NCBI GenBank assembly: GCA_014729205.1
Contig: WJKG01000428.1
Coordinates: 1-5,968, forward strand
Direction of reading: 5' to 3'
Length of the DNA stretch: 5,968 bases
Origin: a candidate division GN15 bacterium
Lineage (GTDB): Bacteria > Zixibacteria > MSB-5A5 > GN15 > FEB-12
Shown in pieces: positions 5,258-5,968 of this stretch. The notes beneath the pieces are model-generated. The model had not been told where the DNA came from and did not search any database. It saw only the letters and a list, made by a program, of their open reading frames with translations. Both the position numbers and the translations under genes were made by a program. Every line of letters begins with the position of its first letter. Positions within the stretch are counted from its first letter, which is position 1.

Positions 5258-5968
5258 CTACCGGTTCATCTGCATCAGGCGCTGCTCGGCGTCGCTGGTG
5301 CCGATCAGGACCATGTCGTCGTCCTTGTCAAGCACAACCGAGGGCTCCGGGTTAATTGCCAACTCGTCGCCCTTGCCAATCGCAATGACACTGCACCCTG
5401 TCTCCTGGCGGATCGGCGTGTCCGCAAGACGCTTCCCGGCAAACGAGGCGTGCACGGGTACCCGGAAGATATACAGCCCCTCGGTTACCATCAGCATCCG
5501 GTTGGGCGTCAGCAGGTTGATGATGGCATTGGCGCCGATGGAGGCATGGGACATAACCAGATCAGCTCCGGCGCTGTGCAGCTTGGATATGTTGCGGTCA
5601 AGATTGGCCCGCGTGATAATCTGCAGGTCGGAACGGAGCTTTCGGCAGTAAATCGTGAGGTAGATATTGATCGAGTCGTCATGAGTCGTAATAATGACCG
5701 AGGTTGCCTCGCGGATACCGGCCTGGTGCAACGTGGCGATATCGGCCGCGTTGCCCTGGATATAGTGGTCGTTGCGGATCACGCGGGCGTTCTTCTCAAC
5801 AATCCGATACGCTATGTTACGCTGATCCAGCACCTGTGCGGCCGCACGTCCTACCCGACCACCCCCCAGGATGACCACCGGCACGTCGGCCGAGGGTAGC
5901 TTGTCGCGAATGGAGAAGACGCGTTCGAACTGATCAAGCTGTTCGGCCGACCCGGCCAGCACCAGCAC
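5258..5968 (-). CDS. RCK/TrkA-type potassium channel or transport protein, NAD-binding (C-terminal part; 5' end outside window)
   Basis: The minus-strand frame is open to the window edge; the apparent GTG at the edge is an internal Val. The first visible residues, VLVLAGSAEQLDQFERVF, look like the end of a preceding TrkA_C domain. A full RCK_N Rossmann domain follows (about 29-145): VVILGGGRVG with GxGxxG (35-40), an acidic residue closing strand 2 (E58) and the QGNAAD block (71-76). A second TrkA_C domain spans about 165-228 (FRVPVHASFAGKRLAD ... DDDMVLIGTSDAEQ). The blocks THDDSINIYLTIYCRK and SHASIGANAI recall Kch-like (COG1226) proteins with a two-helix pore followed by RCK-TrkA_C units. 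The complete protein is therefore probably a ligand-gated K+ channel of about 500-600 residues; a separate Trk/Ktr-type regulatory subunit is the alternative. Such domains bind NAD(H), nucleotides or Ca2+ to gate K+ flux at the inner membrane. It converges on the PorV-like gene with no visible functional link. Confidence 0.88.
   Translation of the reverse strand: MLVLAGSAEQLDQFERVFSIRDKLPSADVPVVILGGGRVGRAAAQVLDQRNIAYRIVEKNARVIRNDHYIQGNAADIATLHQAGIREATSVIITTHDDSINIYLTIYCRKLRSDLQIITRANLDRNISKLHSAGADLVMSHASIGANAIINLLTPNRMLMVTEGLYIFRVPVHASFAGKRLADTPIRQETGCSVIAIGKGDELAINPEPSVVLDKDDDMVLIGTSDAEQRLMQMNR

Noticed and set aside
5138..5899. 253-residue open frame on the plus strand opposite the RCK gene
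   Set aside because: The minus strand carries clear RCK_N and TrkA_C motifs over the same bases; the plus-strand product shows no domain and starts in the intergenic hairpin region.

Overview
The window holds six protein-coding genes, two of them cut by the window edges. From left to right they are: the C-terminal part of an AAA+ ATPase of the magnesium-chelatase-I-like type; its VWA-domain partner; two separate cysteine-rich exported proteins, each with one heavy-metal-associated (HMA) domain; a PorV/PorQ-type (UPF0164-like) outer-membrane beta-barrel protein; and, on the minus strand, the C-terminal part of an RCK/TrkA-type potassium-channel or transport protein. No rRNA, tRNA, CRISPR array or transposase gene was seen.

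The organism is probably an uncultured, moderately GC-rich Gram-negative of the Fibrobacteres-Chlorobi-Bacteroidetes (FCB) group, possibly Zixibacteria-like. This is inferred from memory of families: the ATPase/VWA pair closely resembles one common in Bacteroidetes and relatives, and the outer-membrane protein has the PorV-family N-terminal signature. Unlike typical Bacteroidetes, several genes here have clear Shine-Dalgarno sequences. The phylum is not proven by the window.

Positions 1-2030 form a two-gene operon (2-bp gap) encoding a BchI/BchD-like ATPase-VWA module. A 249-bp gap follows (2031-2279). It has no gene but carries a candidate dyad operator resembling sites of Rrf2-family regulators. 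Positions 2280-3776 hold the two HMA proteins. Their HMA segments are 33/67 identical without gaps, so they are diverged tandem duplicates. Each gene is followed by its own strong intrinsic terminator and preceded by its own dyad, so they look like separate transcription units. Both are exported and have lysine/alanine/cysteine-rich low-complexity flanks. With no P-type ATPase beside them, they look like free periplasmic metal-binding or metal-buffering proteins, and they are the most interesting content of the window.

The PorV-like gene (3937-4893) has a perfect 7+7 dyad in its upstream region and no recognisable Shine-Dalgarno. The 364-bp gap at 4894-5257, between converging genes, contains a MITE/REP-like element (long imperfect inverted arms around a small hairpin) followed by a perfect 8-bp stem-loop. 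The RCK protein (5258-5968, minus) ends the window.
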